NCBI GenBank assembly: GCA_030998225.1
Contig: JAPYXD010000308.1
Span: forward strand, 4,970,001-5,034,000
DNA length: 64,000 bases
Direction: 5' to 3'
DNA from: Diplolepis rosae
Lineage: Eukaryota; Arthropoda; Insecta; Hymenoptera; Diplolepididae
Made by a program: the position numbers and the translations under genes. Each line of letters starts with the position of its first letter. The first letter of the stretch is position 1. The notes beneath the pieces were generated by a model. That model searched no databases, was not told the origin of the DNA, and worked only from the letters and a program-made list of their open reading frames with translations. Positions 23,058 through 32,717 of the stretch are shown here, in pieces.

Positions 23058-23219
23058 CAGTGTTCGCAGAACGTGGTAGTAAACGGCCCCCACCATGGAC
23101 CCTACCAGCTCATGGCTTCTTCCTCGCTCCACTGCCATAGGTTGGTTGAATGAGGAAGACACAATAAGCTTGAAGCATCAATGGTGGGGGCCGTTTACGT
23201 CCACGTTCTGCGAACACTG
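23058..23219. repeat. Mini-palindrome with CAGTGTTCGCAGAACGTGG tips, right arm copy
   Basis: Inverted twin of 16191-16352, also 162 bp. Its 5' tip has mutated from ggacgcaaac to ggtagtaaac, while the other tip keeps ggacgtaaac. Apparent ORFs over both copies are products of this repeat. Confidence 0.8.
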
Positions 23220-23451
23220 GTTAGGGAACGCTTGCTTTTACTTTAGTTCGTATATGCTATATATAGACGAAATAAGGAGAGAGCTGAAGTTTCCCGAATA
23301 TTTTCGAGCATCTCCGAGTTTTCGAATTCAGAATAGGAGATGTCGGTTGCCCACGCAACCAAACTTACAGCTCCTACTTTATTCACACGGACGTAGACTG
23401 TAATTGTGTGCGCATGGTTGTCGTGTCCAATCTGAGCACACTGATTGTGTT

Positions 23452-23783
23452 TCGAAAAACTAGAGCAGGAGATTCAAAATAAATGTGAATTTTGCACTTC
23501 GTAGCATGCAATTTGTAAATTGGAATTTGTACATATGAATTACTACCGTTGCCAAGAAATATTAATTACTCCGCTACAGAGAGCATCTATTTGTAAAGAA
23601 TCCACTGAACAATATTTAATTTATGAACAAAGTGGAGGATGGCCTTTCTGGTATTTTTTAGATGTAAAAAAGGAAATTATAAGTCCATTTTCAAATTCCA
23701 TTGAAATTGAAGTTTTATTAATTTCCTCAGTAAGTCAACGTTTCGAATGAAATTTCATTCCTTATCAAGACTAAAAGAATAAC
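23452..23783. other. Spacer between hAT foldback and mariner
   Basis: A 76-codon plus frame (23520-23750) has no recognisable domain. Nothing else is supported. Confidence 0.35.
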
Positions 23784-25074
23784 ATAGGTTATTTAAATAT
23801 GAAAAGAGTAACATAAATACGTTTTTTTTTTGGTGAAATCACTTTTATTGCTCAGTATAATCTCCCATAAAATCAATACATTTGGTCCAACGGTCTTCCA
23901 ACTTGTTGATCCCATCATGGAAGTGACTTTCTGCAAGGCCTGCAAAATACCCCTCTACGACGGCTATAACCTCTTCGTTTGATGAAAAATGCTTCCCACG
24001 AAGGAATTTCTTGAGGTGTGGGAACAGCCACAAGTCAGAGGGAGCTAAATCAGGCGAATAAAGTGGATGCTGCAACAATTCGTACTTTAATTCGGTTATT
24101 TTAGTGATGGTTTTTTGAGCTGTGTGCGCGGGTGCATTGTCTTGATGAAAAAGGATTTTTTTCTTCTGCAAACCGGGTCTTTTTTCACGAATTTTTTCAT
24201 CCGATTGATTCAAAAGGTTACAATAATATTCAGAATTTATTTTTTTGCCAGTTTGGAGATAATCCACCAGCAAAATCCCTTTTGCATCCCAAAAAACTGA
24301 TGCTAACTCCTTCTTCGCCGATTTCTGGACACGAACTCGCTTCGGTGCCGAAGTGCCTGGTTCACACCACTCCTTAGCCTCTTGTTTTGATTCAGGATCA
24401 TGATGGAAGACCCAAGTCTCATCCATAGTGATGAATCGACGCAAAAAATCCTTTTTATCCTTTCGAAAACGCTCCAAATGTTGCTCTGAAAGTCGCATTC
24501 GAACGTGTTTTTGTTCCATTGTGAGCGAATGCGGCACCCATTGTGCACAGAGCTTTCTGAAACCCAAAACTTCACGTAAAATATGACTCACACTGCCTAA
24601 TGAGATGTCTAGGGCCTCTGCTAAATCTCTCTCGGTCAATCGACGATCTTCCAGAACCATATCCTGTACTTTTGCTATGAATGCTGGTGTTGATGCACTT
24701 TTTGGACGTCCTGAGCGTGGTTCGACTTCAACGCTTTTTCGACCACGTCTAAACTCTAAAACCAATCGATGCACAGTTGGAAATGAAGGAGCAGCTTCCT
24801 TTAACACTTTCACCATTTTTGTATGAATTTCCGTTGCTGATAAATCTTCCAAAACAAAGAATTTTATCACTGCACGATATTCGGTTTTTTCCATTGTACA
24901 AAAATACACTGACACGTCAACTTCAAATGGCTTGTAAACAAACAATGAATTGACAGAGTGGAATGACACTTTGGGGTATGTTCATATGAAAGATGAAATC
25001 TTAAAATGGCGTAGAAATTTTGGTTCTTCTACTGCTCTATAGATGTCGCTTTCAAAACTTTTTGAACAACCTAG
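23784..25074 (-). mobile_element. Mariner element with intact transposase, about 1.29 kb
   Basis: The 5' tip on the minus strand, ending at 25074, reads CTAGGTTGTTCAAAAAGTTTTG next to TA at 25075-25076. The other end near 23784 keeps only a diverged version (ataggttatttaaat, about 12 of 16 bases), and its TA is lost. Length is normal for mariner. It belongs to a different lineage from the three dead mariners in the first 13 kb. Confidence 0.8.
23845..24894 (-). CDS. Mariner transposase, intact ORF
   Basis: 349 residues from the ATG at 24894, the usual mariner length; the frame also runs 25 codons upstream, but this ATG fits the family start (MEKTEYRAVIKFF). It would cut and paste the element at TA sites in the nucleus. 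The N-terminal half has two helix-turn-helix motifs (SATEIHTKM region and LDISLGSVSHILREVLG). WVPHSLT links to the DD34D domain. Catalytic aspartates are in ITMDETWVFHH, HQDNAPAHTA and YSPDLAPSDLWLF, with exactly 34 residues between the second and third. No stop or frameshift is seen, so the protein could be active. One terminal repeat is diverged, which probably limits mobility of this copy. Confidence 0.92.
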   Translation of the reverse strand: MEKTEYRAVIKFFVLEDLSATEIHTKMVKVLKEAAPSFPTVHRLVLEFRRGRKSVEVEPRSGRPKSASTPAFIAKVQDMVLEDRRLTERDLAEALDISLGSVSHILREVLGFRKLCAQWVPHSLTMEQKHVRMRLSEQHLERFRKDKKDFLRRFITMDETWVFHHDPESKQEAKEWCEPGTSAPKRVRVQKSAKKELASVFWDAKGILLVDYLQTGKKINSEYYCNLLNQSDEKIREKRPGLQKKKILFHQDNAPAHTAQKTITKITELKYELLQHPLYSPDLAPSDLWLFPHLKKFLRGKHFSSNEEVIAVVEGYFAGLAESHFHDGINKLEDRWTKCIDFMGDYTEQ

Positions 25075-25152
25075 TATAATGATAATATTATAATTTGAAA
25101 TATTAATATAAAAATAATATTATATATATAATAATATATATTATTATATAAT
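25075..25152. repeat. AT-only microsatellite
   Basis: TA/AAT-rich run with repeated ataatatta words between the mariner end and the LINE fragment. It borders the 3'-side break of the LINE. Confidence 0.75.
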
Positions 25153-25640
25153 ATTCTCAGGGCAACATCTCTCTGTGCGAAGAACAGCTTCCTCTGGATA
25201 GCATGGTTCTGTAGGGTATTAGCCCAAACCGGAGGTGCGTAAAGCAGCTTCGAATGTGCCACGCTCGCCAAAATTCTCCTTTTCGCTTCCCTGCGTCCAC
25301 CAATGTCGGGTATAAGCCGAGCCAAGTTTTCTCCGCATTGGATGGCTTCGGCAGCTGCGATCTGTTGGTGTTCGCCGAAGCCAAGCCTTCAATCGAACTG
25401 CACCCCCAGGTACTTGATACTTGTTTTCCAGTTGACCTCATGTTCTGCGAGAACGATCCTCGGTTATTTGAAGGGTCTCCTGTCCGTGAAGAGCAAAGCC
25501 TTGGTCTTTTCAGGGGCTATTTTCAGGCCTCTGTTACCCAAACAACGCTTTGCCCGCCACAAACGTTCATTGCTCTTTAGCTCTAGGATTCTGAGGTCAA
25601 TGGAAATCGTCATACATGACGTTCCAAAAAAGTGGTCCTA
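25153..25640 (-). pseudogene. R1/jockey-like LINE reverse transcriptase fragment
   Basis: Minus-strand frames 25157-25441 and 25071-25325 join through frameshifts into the C-terminal part of a non-LTR reverse transcriptase. Readable motifs are LKIAPEKTKALLFTDRRP, then LARLIPDIGGRREAKRRILASVAHSKLLYAPPVWAN and QRDVALRI. These match the post-catalytic thumb region of R1/jockey-type ORF2. Endonuclease, the catalytic RT core and the 3' end are missing. The left end stops at an AT microsatellite and the right end lies next to the retrovirus-like LTR at 25645. Confidence 0.75.
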
Positions 25641-25644
25641 CACG

Positions 25645-27424
25645 TGTTACGTCCCGAGCTAAGGCGAGGGTAGGTTGGAAAAATTAGGAAAAGGGAGGAA
25701 AGTTTGCTGATTAAATCAGAGTGGTAAATTCTGATTATTTATATTTTTGTGGGATCGTGGTCACTAGTCAAACCTATGCGGCTCGAGTTGTTCACAATAA
25801 TAACAAATTTGGTTATATTGCGGTGTACAAGCTTTATTAATTAAAAGATAGATATACAATAAGTTTTGAGATGCTTATGTGTATGACTTATACTACTTCT
25901 CAGGATGAGAAGGCAATATTAAGGGTTTTATGCGTTTATGAGTTAGTAATACTGGTTTTGAGATGCCTATATATGTAACTCACGCATTAAAAGTGTGCGT
26001 CTATATAAGTCAATAATACAGGTTTTGAGATGCCTATATATGTGACTTCCGCGTTTAAGTGTGTGCGTCTACAAGTTATTAATACAGGTTTTGAGATGCC
26101 TATATATGTAACTTGTACGTTTTATGCAAATATACTAGGTTTTGAGATGCCTAGGTATACAACTCACGCACTACAATTGGCGTTATAGTTAATATAATAA
26201 GTTTTGAGATGCTTATTTATATAACTTACGCTTTTTCCTTGCTTGAGAAGGCAAGAGAAAGAGTTTTGTCGTATATTTCTCCTTGTTGATAGCTGGATAA
26301 CGGCACAATCCTGGCTGGAGTTAAGTAGTGCTAGTCAAGTAGTACAGGAAGCGTATCAGACAATCCAACTTGCTTGCTAAACACTGGTTAAGTTCGTTTT
26401 CTGTAGATTTAACTCTCAGAACTCGACTTAATACGACGATACACGTATTTAACGGCACTTATCAATTCACGACCACCGGACTTGCACCACTTAAGGACCA
26501 GGGATTTTATTTACCAAGTACCGAGGTATACCGACAGTATGACTTGCGGACGGAGTGATTACCGACGTTAAGATCTTGAAGACTGAACAGCTACTAGCGA
26601 AAAGACAACCTCCAGAGGTAAATCTGGGGTTTATATATTATTGATTATTCCCATAGTGGGAGAGTGACTGCTAATTTGTAGATCGGCACGTACGTTGCTA
26701 ATTTGTAGATCGGCACGTACAGTGATAATTTGTTGATCGGCACGCGTCTGGCGGCAATGTCGATGACCATGCTTGCTGACAGTCGCGGAAACTCGTGAAC
26801 TCGCGGCTAGTTCTCACGCAGGTCATACTATCGGGATCAAAGTCCATTGATGCTCGGTGCGGTATCTCTTTCTCTCGTCTTTTCAGCTATGTTATTTAAT
26901 ATATATATGTTGACAGGTCGGTGCAATTGTACTAGGTCATAATTGCACTGACTCATCTATTATTTTACAACTTGGTATATATTCTTATAGTATTTATGAA
27001 GTACATGAATTTTTGGTGTTTATATTCTAAAATATTATTCAAGCTAATATGCGGATCCCCAATAATGTGATTGATATTATTGATTGATTATCCATTATTG
27101 GTTATCGCTGATTATTATGTGCTGTTGTTTGATTATTATTACCAATCATTTAATGGCTGTTCTTAACAATAATGAATATTATTGTTATTTTTATTAAATA
27201 ATTATTAATTTTTTATTGGCTTGGTTCTCTACATTACCGACGGTAAGGTAGTTTTCCTATTTTATGCAACTCAACTGTCTTGTCGATCTCAGGTAATTAT
27301 CCTATCGACAAGTAGTTATCATCGCAGTGATGTGATTTACATTCGTCAATCGCCTGGTTGTATGTCGGGTTGCCTTGCTGTAGGCGCGATTTTAAATTTC
27401 TATTAATTTTTACGGGATGTAACA
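25645..27424 (-). repeat. 3' LTR, complete, 1780 bp
   Basis: It runs from TGTTACGTCCCG (plus-strand left end) to CGGGATGTAACA, giving TGTTAC/GTAACA inverted tips. The polypurine tract abuts at 27425. Inside are six copies of gttttgagatgc (25863, 25955, 26022, 26088, 26139, 26201) and three copies of a 27-bp unit with gatcggcacg (26671-26748). Both are candidate control repeats. It is identical to the other LTR apart from one 27-bp unit, one T and an A/G difference near 25680. Confidence 0.9.
25863..26225. repeat. Six-copy 'ggttttgagatgccta' repeat in the LTR
   Basis: Spacings between copies are 92, 67, 66, 51 and 62 bp, each followed by tatatatgtaact-like sequence. The same set is at 41642-42004 in the 5' LTR. 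This is a possible binding-site cluster in U3/R. Confidence 0.8.
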
Positions 27425-27436
27425 GTCCACCCTCCT
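27425..27436 (-). other. Polypurine tract of the retrotransposon
   Basis: On the minus strand the sequence before the 3' LTR reads aaggagggtggac followed by TGTTACATC. A purine run directly at the LTR edge is where plus-strand DNA synthesis starts in this family. Its position helped set the LTR boundary at 27424. Confidence 0.75.
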
Positions 27437-27466
27437 TAGAATAGTCATCGTCCTCGATGACAAAAG

Positions 27467-27796
27467 TTAGTAATTAGTTGGCGATTGACGCTCGTAACTC
27501 ATTTTATTGTTAATAACGATCAGTTTATTTTCCTTATTCTTGTTTGAATTTAATCTTATTTTTCGCAAGTTATCGTTTTCTATATTTCTGCGGATTCTGT
27601 GAAATGAGTGTATTTTTGTTATGTCTAGTGTATCGTGCCTTGTGTCATCCAGAAGTCCCAAGCGATTCAGGTAAGTGATACTATTCCTTGCATTTGTCTC
27701 ATATTCTTCATAATTTAGTTTATTAATTTCTTCAGTTCCAATTGTGCATAGTAAGATTTTGTAATCATCATCAGTTTGTGAGATGGGCAGCTGCAC
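27467..27796 (-). CDS. Unrecognised 109-residue ORF upstream of the 3' LTR
   Basis: Sense-strand ORF from ATG at 27796 to just before the polypurine tract. The product is hydrophilic, with an acidic N-terminal half and a basic Asn/Lys-rich C-terminal third (NSNKNKENK). It has no signal peptide, membrane segment or motif that I recognise. It is not a shadow of another frame, since nothing else covers this span. It could be a small accessory protein or chance in A-rich RNA. It is 2.7 kb downstream of env, so it would need its own spliced message. Confidence 0.35.
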   Translation of the reverse strand: MQLPISQTDDDYKILLCTIGTEEINKLNYEEYETNARNSITYLNRLGLLDDTRHDTLDITKIHSFHRIRRNIENDNLRKIRLNSNKNKENKLIVINNKMSYERQSPTNY

Positions 27797-27840
27797 TCTT
27801 TTGTGTCGAAGATGTGTTAGTTGTCAGTTAATAATTAACC

Positions 27841-28518
27841 ATGGAGAACCAGGGATCATCTTCGAGCGGGTCAGCCACCATCCCCTACTCCCTTTGGATT
27901 GAAAACAACTCTCATTTGCCCTACAATCTTTTGGTGGATCGTGGGGTACCTCCTTTTGTTTTTTTGTGTTTCGTTAAGTGGGGTGTGTTATATAATAGCT
28001 TCGGTTTATTCCCATTATTTCTCAAAAGTGTCTTCGCGAGTGCCTTCGTTGTTTCCCTTTTTTGTTACTTCTCGGGCCGAATGATGGACGTTCCTGGATC
28101 TGAAGAGGCCGTTGCTGATTTTGATTTATCATTGCTGGATGATGTGGCTCAGCAATATCCGGTTAACGGGGGAGACGCGTCTTCTTCTGGCAGTTCTTCA
28201 GATGCATATATAAATTTCTTTGATTTCTCGACTGGTGCTGGGCGATGCGTTTCGAGATCGGATAGTTTATCTTTGCGCATTTCGTCGATAGAGGAGCGCT
28301 TAGGGATTTACCACGTTGCTGTTTGGGGTGTCAGGGCGGATACTATTCTCTCAACCTTCGCGGCTTGTTGTTCCGAACTTTTTGGGTGGTCTGTGTCTGT
28401 TTCGGACTTCACGGTAATCCATAGGTTGGATGCTAGTCGCGCGGGGTTTTTGCTGAGTGTGTCATCCCTTGCCCTTAAACGGCAAATTTTGTTGAAGACT
28501 GCCGACTTTCAGCTTTGA
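27841..28518 (+). CDS. Antisense ORF, 225 residues, beside the 3' LTR
   Basis: It runs opposite to the retrotransposon. The ATG at 27841 has a strong context (ttaaccATGG) and lies 417 bp past the inner edge of the 3' LTR, placed for antisense transcription out of that LTR. The product starts Ser-rich, has a hydrophobic stretch at about residues 38-78 (PPFVFLCF to VVSLFCYF), then an acidic/Ser-rich part (EEAVADFDLSLLDD), then a C-terminal block (YHVAVWGV to ALKRQILLK). That block weakly recalls the RRM-like fold of LINE ORF1 proteins. No family is assigned. No sense ORF overlaps it, so it is not a shadow. The hydrophobic part might be a retained intron. Confidence 0.45.
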   Translation: MENQGSSSSGSATIPYSLWIENNSHLPYNLLVDRGVPPFVFLCFVKWGVLYNSFGLFPLFLKSVFASAFVVSLFCYFSGRMMDVPGSEEAVADFDLSLLDDVAQQYPVNGGDASSSGSSSDAYINFFDFSTGAGRCVSRSDSLSLRISSIEERLGIYHVAVWGVRADTILSTFAACCSELFGWSVSVSDFTVIHRLDASRAGFLLSVSSLALKRQILLKTADFQL

Positions 28519-28671
28519 GGGTTCTTCCAGGAATCTGTTGACATGTGTGTGGCGGTTGCTCTTAATTTAGTTTTTTTTTTTGAATTCCAATGTCGTTGTT
28601 TTTATTGCTAATTTTGTTTAGTTGCTTCTTATGCATACGTGCAATTAATTAAAATTCTTTTTTCTTTTCAG

Positions 28672-29315
28672 GTTCTTATATTCGTGCGCCTCAAATTCCA
28701 CCTGCCAGCTCTATGAGGCAGGTGTACAACTTAACCTCTTCTTTGGTGCCTTGGATGCGTTTTTTATGGTTCCTGACGCAGGAACTGGTGTCAGGAGAAC
28801 AGTCGAGTGGTGGAGTAAGCCGTGGACTCGAGCGAAGTGTGCATGTTGATCTGCACACTCTGGCGGAGGCTTGTCGGGAGTCCCTTCACATAGTAGAAGG
28901 GTTGAACCGACTGGTGGTGGAGGACATCTCGCCCTTGCCTGCGCAGTATCGCCGAGTTTGCTGCCATTCGGTTCCTTCTGACATTTGTCTGGAATAAATA
29001 TCATTTTTTTTATTACTATCATTATTTTTATTATTATTGTTTGTGTATATATATTTTGATTCATTGTTCATTTCTTTATAATTCTTTGTTTGTTTTCAGC
29101 GTCCAGGGTACCGAAGATAGGTTCTGTCGCTGTGGACGATACGTGAGGATTCGACGTCGGAGCCTGTTCGATGTTCCTGCGGGTCCTTACTGGCTAGTTA
29201 CGAAGGTAATTAAACTCCTTTCCCTTTTTTTTTCGTTTGGTACTACCCTTTTTCTTTTCAAATTTTAGATTTTTAATTAATTATTTGTCTTTTTCAGTAC
29301 CGCGGCGTGAGGTAA
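28672..29315 (+). other. Antisense exon-like blocks with splice signals
   Basis: Strong 3' splice sites on the plus strand: tttcttttcag before 28672, gtttgttttcag before 29100, and tctttttcag before 29298. The block 28672-28996 is open (contains MRQVYNLTSSLVPW) and ends at a stop inside ggaataaat. Block 29100-29205 is open and ends in the donor AAG|GTAATT. Joining it to 29298 keeps frame and gives five codons and a stop at 29313. A further donor (GAG|GTAAGT, 30268) and acceptor (ccttccttag, 30424) lie downstream. The donors for the first junctions are unclear. This could be one antisense multi-exon gene with 27841-28518, or a captured host gene segment. Confidence 0.4.
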
Positions 29316-30461
29316 TTTACTGCCGTCGGCCAGTGATCAGAGGACATCGGGCGTTTCCAGGACTGCGGAATTCTCCGTATCATCCACGGATCTGACGTGT
29401 TCGTGTGGTTTTGTTGTATGTGTTTGTGTGTGTATGTTTTACGTATTTTATGTATATTTTATATGTGTAGTATTTACAGATTTTGGCTTGTAAAACCCTG
29501 TTATTTCTCTTTTTTGAATATTTAAATATATATTAGGAATTTAAACTGATCAATCGGTAGAATGTATTGATTTGATTCAATTTAATAGAATTTTATTTTT
29601 TTTTGTTCTCATAATTATTTCGTGGGATTTGTAATTGTATCAATTCAATACATTTTATTTTCTTTGATTTATCCTTCCAAGCCATTTCCTTTTCCTATCT
29701 TAAATAGTGTTTAAGTTTGCTGACTATTTTTAATTTGACTAAATATTTTTAGTATTATCCACATATCTATGTAGGCATATGTGTGTAAAATTTTATGTGT
29801 ATACCCTATAGTGTTTTCTTTTTCAATAATCTATACATATGCGTACATATATATTATTCATACTTCTATAATTACTAGTGTTTTGTTGGTCAAAGGTTCG
29901 TTGTCCCTTAATTAATTTTAATATTAAATTTTCTTCCTCATACTTTTTTTTTTTAAATAAAATTCTTTATTATTAATTCTTAATTAAGAGAAATGAATTT
30001 CTGTTAATTAAGCCTTTATTATTACCTTTTAATAAAAATGGAACGAACTTTTGATCAGGAAAACATACTGGTGAGAATGTTGCTGACGATGATAGGCGTG
30101 CTGGTCATCTAGTCGCTCCCATTGACGTAGAGAGGCGGATCGTTGTTCTTCCTCTATGCTGTGGTGTCAGGTTGCATGCTCGGTGCCATACTGCTTACTG
30201 CTTCCTCTCTTCGCATGATTATTTTTCTCGCGCTAGCCATTTTGTCGGGAGCGCCTTATCTCTTTGAGGTAAGTTTATCCTGCTGGACTGCATAAATGCT
30301 TCGCAGGTTAATCTAATTACAGGCGTCGCTGACTGGTACTGTAGAGTTCTTTCATTTTTATTTATTTTTTGATCAAAAAAATTTTTTTTTTTTGAGTGTA
30401 ACTTTCCGTGTCCTCCTTCCTTAGATTTGTCAGCGTCCTCGGTGACACAGAAGGTGGTATT
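29316..30461. other. Env-to-3' region without a clear gene
   Basis: T-rich on the plus strand, so A-rich in the element's sense. It contains long T runs (for example 30378-30392), a plus-strand donor-like GAG|GTAAGT at 30268 and an acceptor at 30424. No ORF longer than about 60 codons is supported. Confidence 0.4.
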
Positions 30462-32432
30462 TTAGGCAATTCGGATATTTCGAATTGGAAATTTAGTAGT
30501 TTCTGTTTGTACTCGAATTTCAGGGATGTTTACTGGTTGTAAGTATTGTAGTTCTGTTGGTGCCTCTTCCTTTTGAGGGGTTCTTTTTGGGTTTTTTAAA
30601 CATTTTAGGATTGAATTTTTTCCAAAATAAATCATAATTATTATTATTATGATTATTATTGCACTAGATCCTCCTGTCCAGTATTTATTATGTAATTGTT
30701 TATTAAAATTTTGTTCTTCGAATTCTGTCAATTGTTCTTCTATGGTTGAAAGTGATTCGTCTGTGTGGAGCCTTTTCCAATTTCCTATGTGAGATTTTTC
30801 CCACGTAAAAGGTTTTATTTTAGGAAGTTGTTGAATTGTGTCCAACTTTGGAAGAATTTCAGTTATATTGAAAGTAAAATTAGGGTTGTAAATATATTCT
30901 TCTGTCCTTTTATTAATCTGAGTTCCGGTTAGGGTGGTATATTTCGTCCTTGCAGTACATCCTGTACCTAATCGGAGTAGTCCTGAATTGCTGAGGTAGC
31001 CTTTTTCCAGTTTTCCTTTTATGCAGTTGATGCTTATTGGCTCTGGATTTTTTGTTGAATAAATCCAGGCAGATAACGAAGGGATGTAGTTCCAATACAT
31101 TTCTTCTTCTATTTTCATCCTGATGTCACAAAGGTGAATGGTATCCTTTGATGGTCTTATCAACATCAAACACTCGCATGAGTTGGTTGTGGAAACTTCG
31201 TGCTTGGGCTGGGTGTTTTCGCAGATGGTGTTGTAAAAGGTTTTTTGACAATTATCATAATATTCTTTGCTTACGAGAAAGAATTTTCTTTCATCATTTG
31301 CCAGGGCAATATACGGAGTTTTAGGTATTATATAAATAGATGCTGTTGTATTCGGAGATATTTGTTGATACACTGGATGTGCATAAATTTCATAAAGCTG
31401 ATACCCTGCCTTATCAAGTAAGGGTATGTCGACGGCGATGAGCAGTCGTCCAGAGCTGATTCTAACATCTGTTTTTCCTAATTTTGATAGTTCTTCTGCT
31501 CGAACATGTGAGGTGGGTATTGGAAATTCGTTTTCACTTAATTTAAAATGTATTTCGGTAATGATTTCTTGGAGTTGTTCTTTAGTGAGAAGGAGTGGAT
31601 GTAACCTGTTTTTTCGTGCTGCTTCTACTATTTTTATAAATTGTTTTAAACTTTCGGCTAAGTGATTAAGTTTTATCTCGATATGGTCAGCCCATTGTCT
31701 TATTTTTCTGAAATATAAGGTGTTACTCCAGAATTGATTATGCGATTCTATGTTTTTGATGGTCTCGTTTAGTTGTTGTTGTATGTTTGCGATTTCTTGC
31801 GATTTTTGATTCAATTCTAGGTGAATGTTGTTGATTTCTGATTTGACAATGTGGGTCTGTTTTCTCAAAATTTTGCTAAGATTATTTTGTCTGTCATGTA
31901 GTTCGTTGATAGCGTTATCATATTCTTCTGCGTCGTCGGAAGTCATCACTCCTATCACTGGTCCAATAATTGATCCGATAAAGCCTAATAGGGGTGCTCT
32001 TCGTTTCTGCATACTTGGGGGTGGGTTTTCTGCTTCTGGTGTATCTTGTTTTATTTCTGCTAACATATTTTTTAATTCTTCATAGTTATTTTCGATTTGT
32101 TTGACTTTTCCATTCAACAGGTCTAGTCTAATTTCACTTCTGCAGTCTTCTTCTAGGGATTGGTCCAAACATGTTGAATATACGTTGTTTATATCAGTTG
32201 ATATGGTTTTAGATTGGAGATGGGCTTGTAGGTGCTGTGGATCTATATACACGACAATCCTGCAATATATATTGGTAATACGCAAGGGCTCAACTTTGGC
32301 GTAAAATAGTCCAGGGTTGTTTCTCAATGGTTGAATTTCATATTGTGTTGGGGTGACTGGGGTTGCAAAAATAATGACGATCAAGATCCAGGTCCATTTT
32401 TCTCGGCCTTGGGTGGCGTTTAGTTGGTCCAT
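30462..32432 (-). CDS. env: Envelope glycoprotein (errantivirus/baculovirus-F-like Env)
   Basis: A 656-residue intact frame. It would be made on the ER, cleaved, and mediate membrane fusion. The N-terminal hydrophobic segment at about 14-27 fits a signal peptide. A basic site QKRR (142-145) precedes a Gly/Ile-rich segment at 146-162, which fits a furin-type site followed by a fusion peptide, as in insect Env/F proteins. Helical heptad-like regions (about 166-260) follow, then several Asn-X-Ser/Thr sites. A membrane anchor lies at 589-604 with a 52-residue basic tail. The anchor is mostly an isoleucine run encoded by an ATT microsatellite, which is odd. A splice acceptor (ttttctgatacgcag) ends 18 bases before the ATG, so a spliced message is likely. 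Confidence 0.88.
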   Translation of the reverse strand: MDQLNATQGREKWTWILIVIIFATPVTPTQYEIQPLRNNPGLFYAKVEPLRITNIYCRIVVYIDPQHLQAHLQSKTISTDINNVYSTCLDQSLEEDCRSEIRLDLLNGKVKQIENNYEELKNMLAEIKQDTPEAENPPPSMQKRRAPLLGFIGSIIGPVIGVMTSDDAEEYDNAINELHDRQNNLSKILRKQTHIVKSEINNIHLELNQKSQEIANIQQQLNETIKNIESHNQFWSNTLYFRKIRQWADHIEIKLNHLAESLKQFIKIVEAARKNRLHPLLLTKEQLQEIITEIHFKLSENEFPIPTSHVRAEELSKLGKTDVRISSGRLLIAVDIPLLDKAGYQLYEIYAHPVYQQISPNTTASIYIIPKTPYIALANDERKFFLVSKEYYDNCQKTFYNTICENTQPKHEVSTTNSCECLMLIRPSKDTIHLCDIRMKIEEEMYWNYIPSLSAWIYSTKNPEPISINCIKGKLEKGYLSNSGLLRLGTGCTARTKYTTLTGTQINKRTEEYIYNPNFTFNITEILPKLDTIQQLPKIKPFTWEKSHIGNWKRLHTDESLSTIEEQLTEFEEQNFNKQLHNKYWTGGSSAIIIIIIIIMIYFGKNSILKCLKNPKRTPQKEEAPTELQYLQPVNIPEIRVQTETTKFPIRNIRIA

Positions 32433-32449
32433 TCTGCTACTGGATGACG

Positions 32450-32451
32450 CT
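32450..32451 (-). promoter_or_regulatory. Probable splice acceptor for env message
   Basis: On the minus strand ttttctgatacg ends in AG here, 18 bases before the env ATG at 32432. Errantivirus env is normally translated from a spliced RNA. The matching donor was not located. Confidence 0.5.
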
Positions 32452-32717
32452 GCGTATCAGAAAATATATATAAGTACTTTTCAAGATAGGTTTTATTTAA
32501 TCTTATCCCTTTACTCCTTTAAATTACTGTACTGTTGAATTTGGGGTTTTTGATTTATCAAAATTAAATTTTATGATTTAAATACATTTTATTTTGTTCA
32601 TTTTGAATATTCTATATGTGGTTACAGGGTCTATAGGTGTTATTATAACATATATATGTATTGGATATTATGCCTATTACAATGTGTTTAATAAAGTTCG
32701 AGTAGTGTGTGAGACAT

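Larger units (their letters stand above)
15967..23443. mobile_element. Giant hAT foldback element, 7477 bp, with perfect 8-bp target duplication
   Basis: The left tip CAATGTGCTCAGATCGGACACG and the inverted right tip CAGTGTGCTCAGATTGGACACG are flanked by ATTGTGTT on both sides (15959-15966 and 23444-23451). An 8-bp duplication with CAGTG-type tips is the hAT signature. The arms pair along about 1.65 kb each: 15967 to about 19000, and about 19968 to 23443, once later insertions are removed. Those insertions are about 17312-18689 in the left arm, 20482-22325 in the right arm and 19198-19944 in the loop. It carries no hAT transposase, so it needed one in trans. Confidence 0.88.

Noticed and set aside
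23520..23750. 76-codon plus ORF before the mariner
   Set aside because: No recognisable domain, AT-rich composition and no copy elsewhere in the window.
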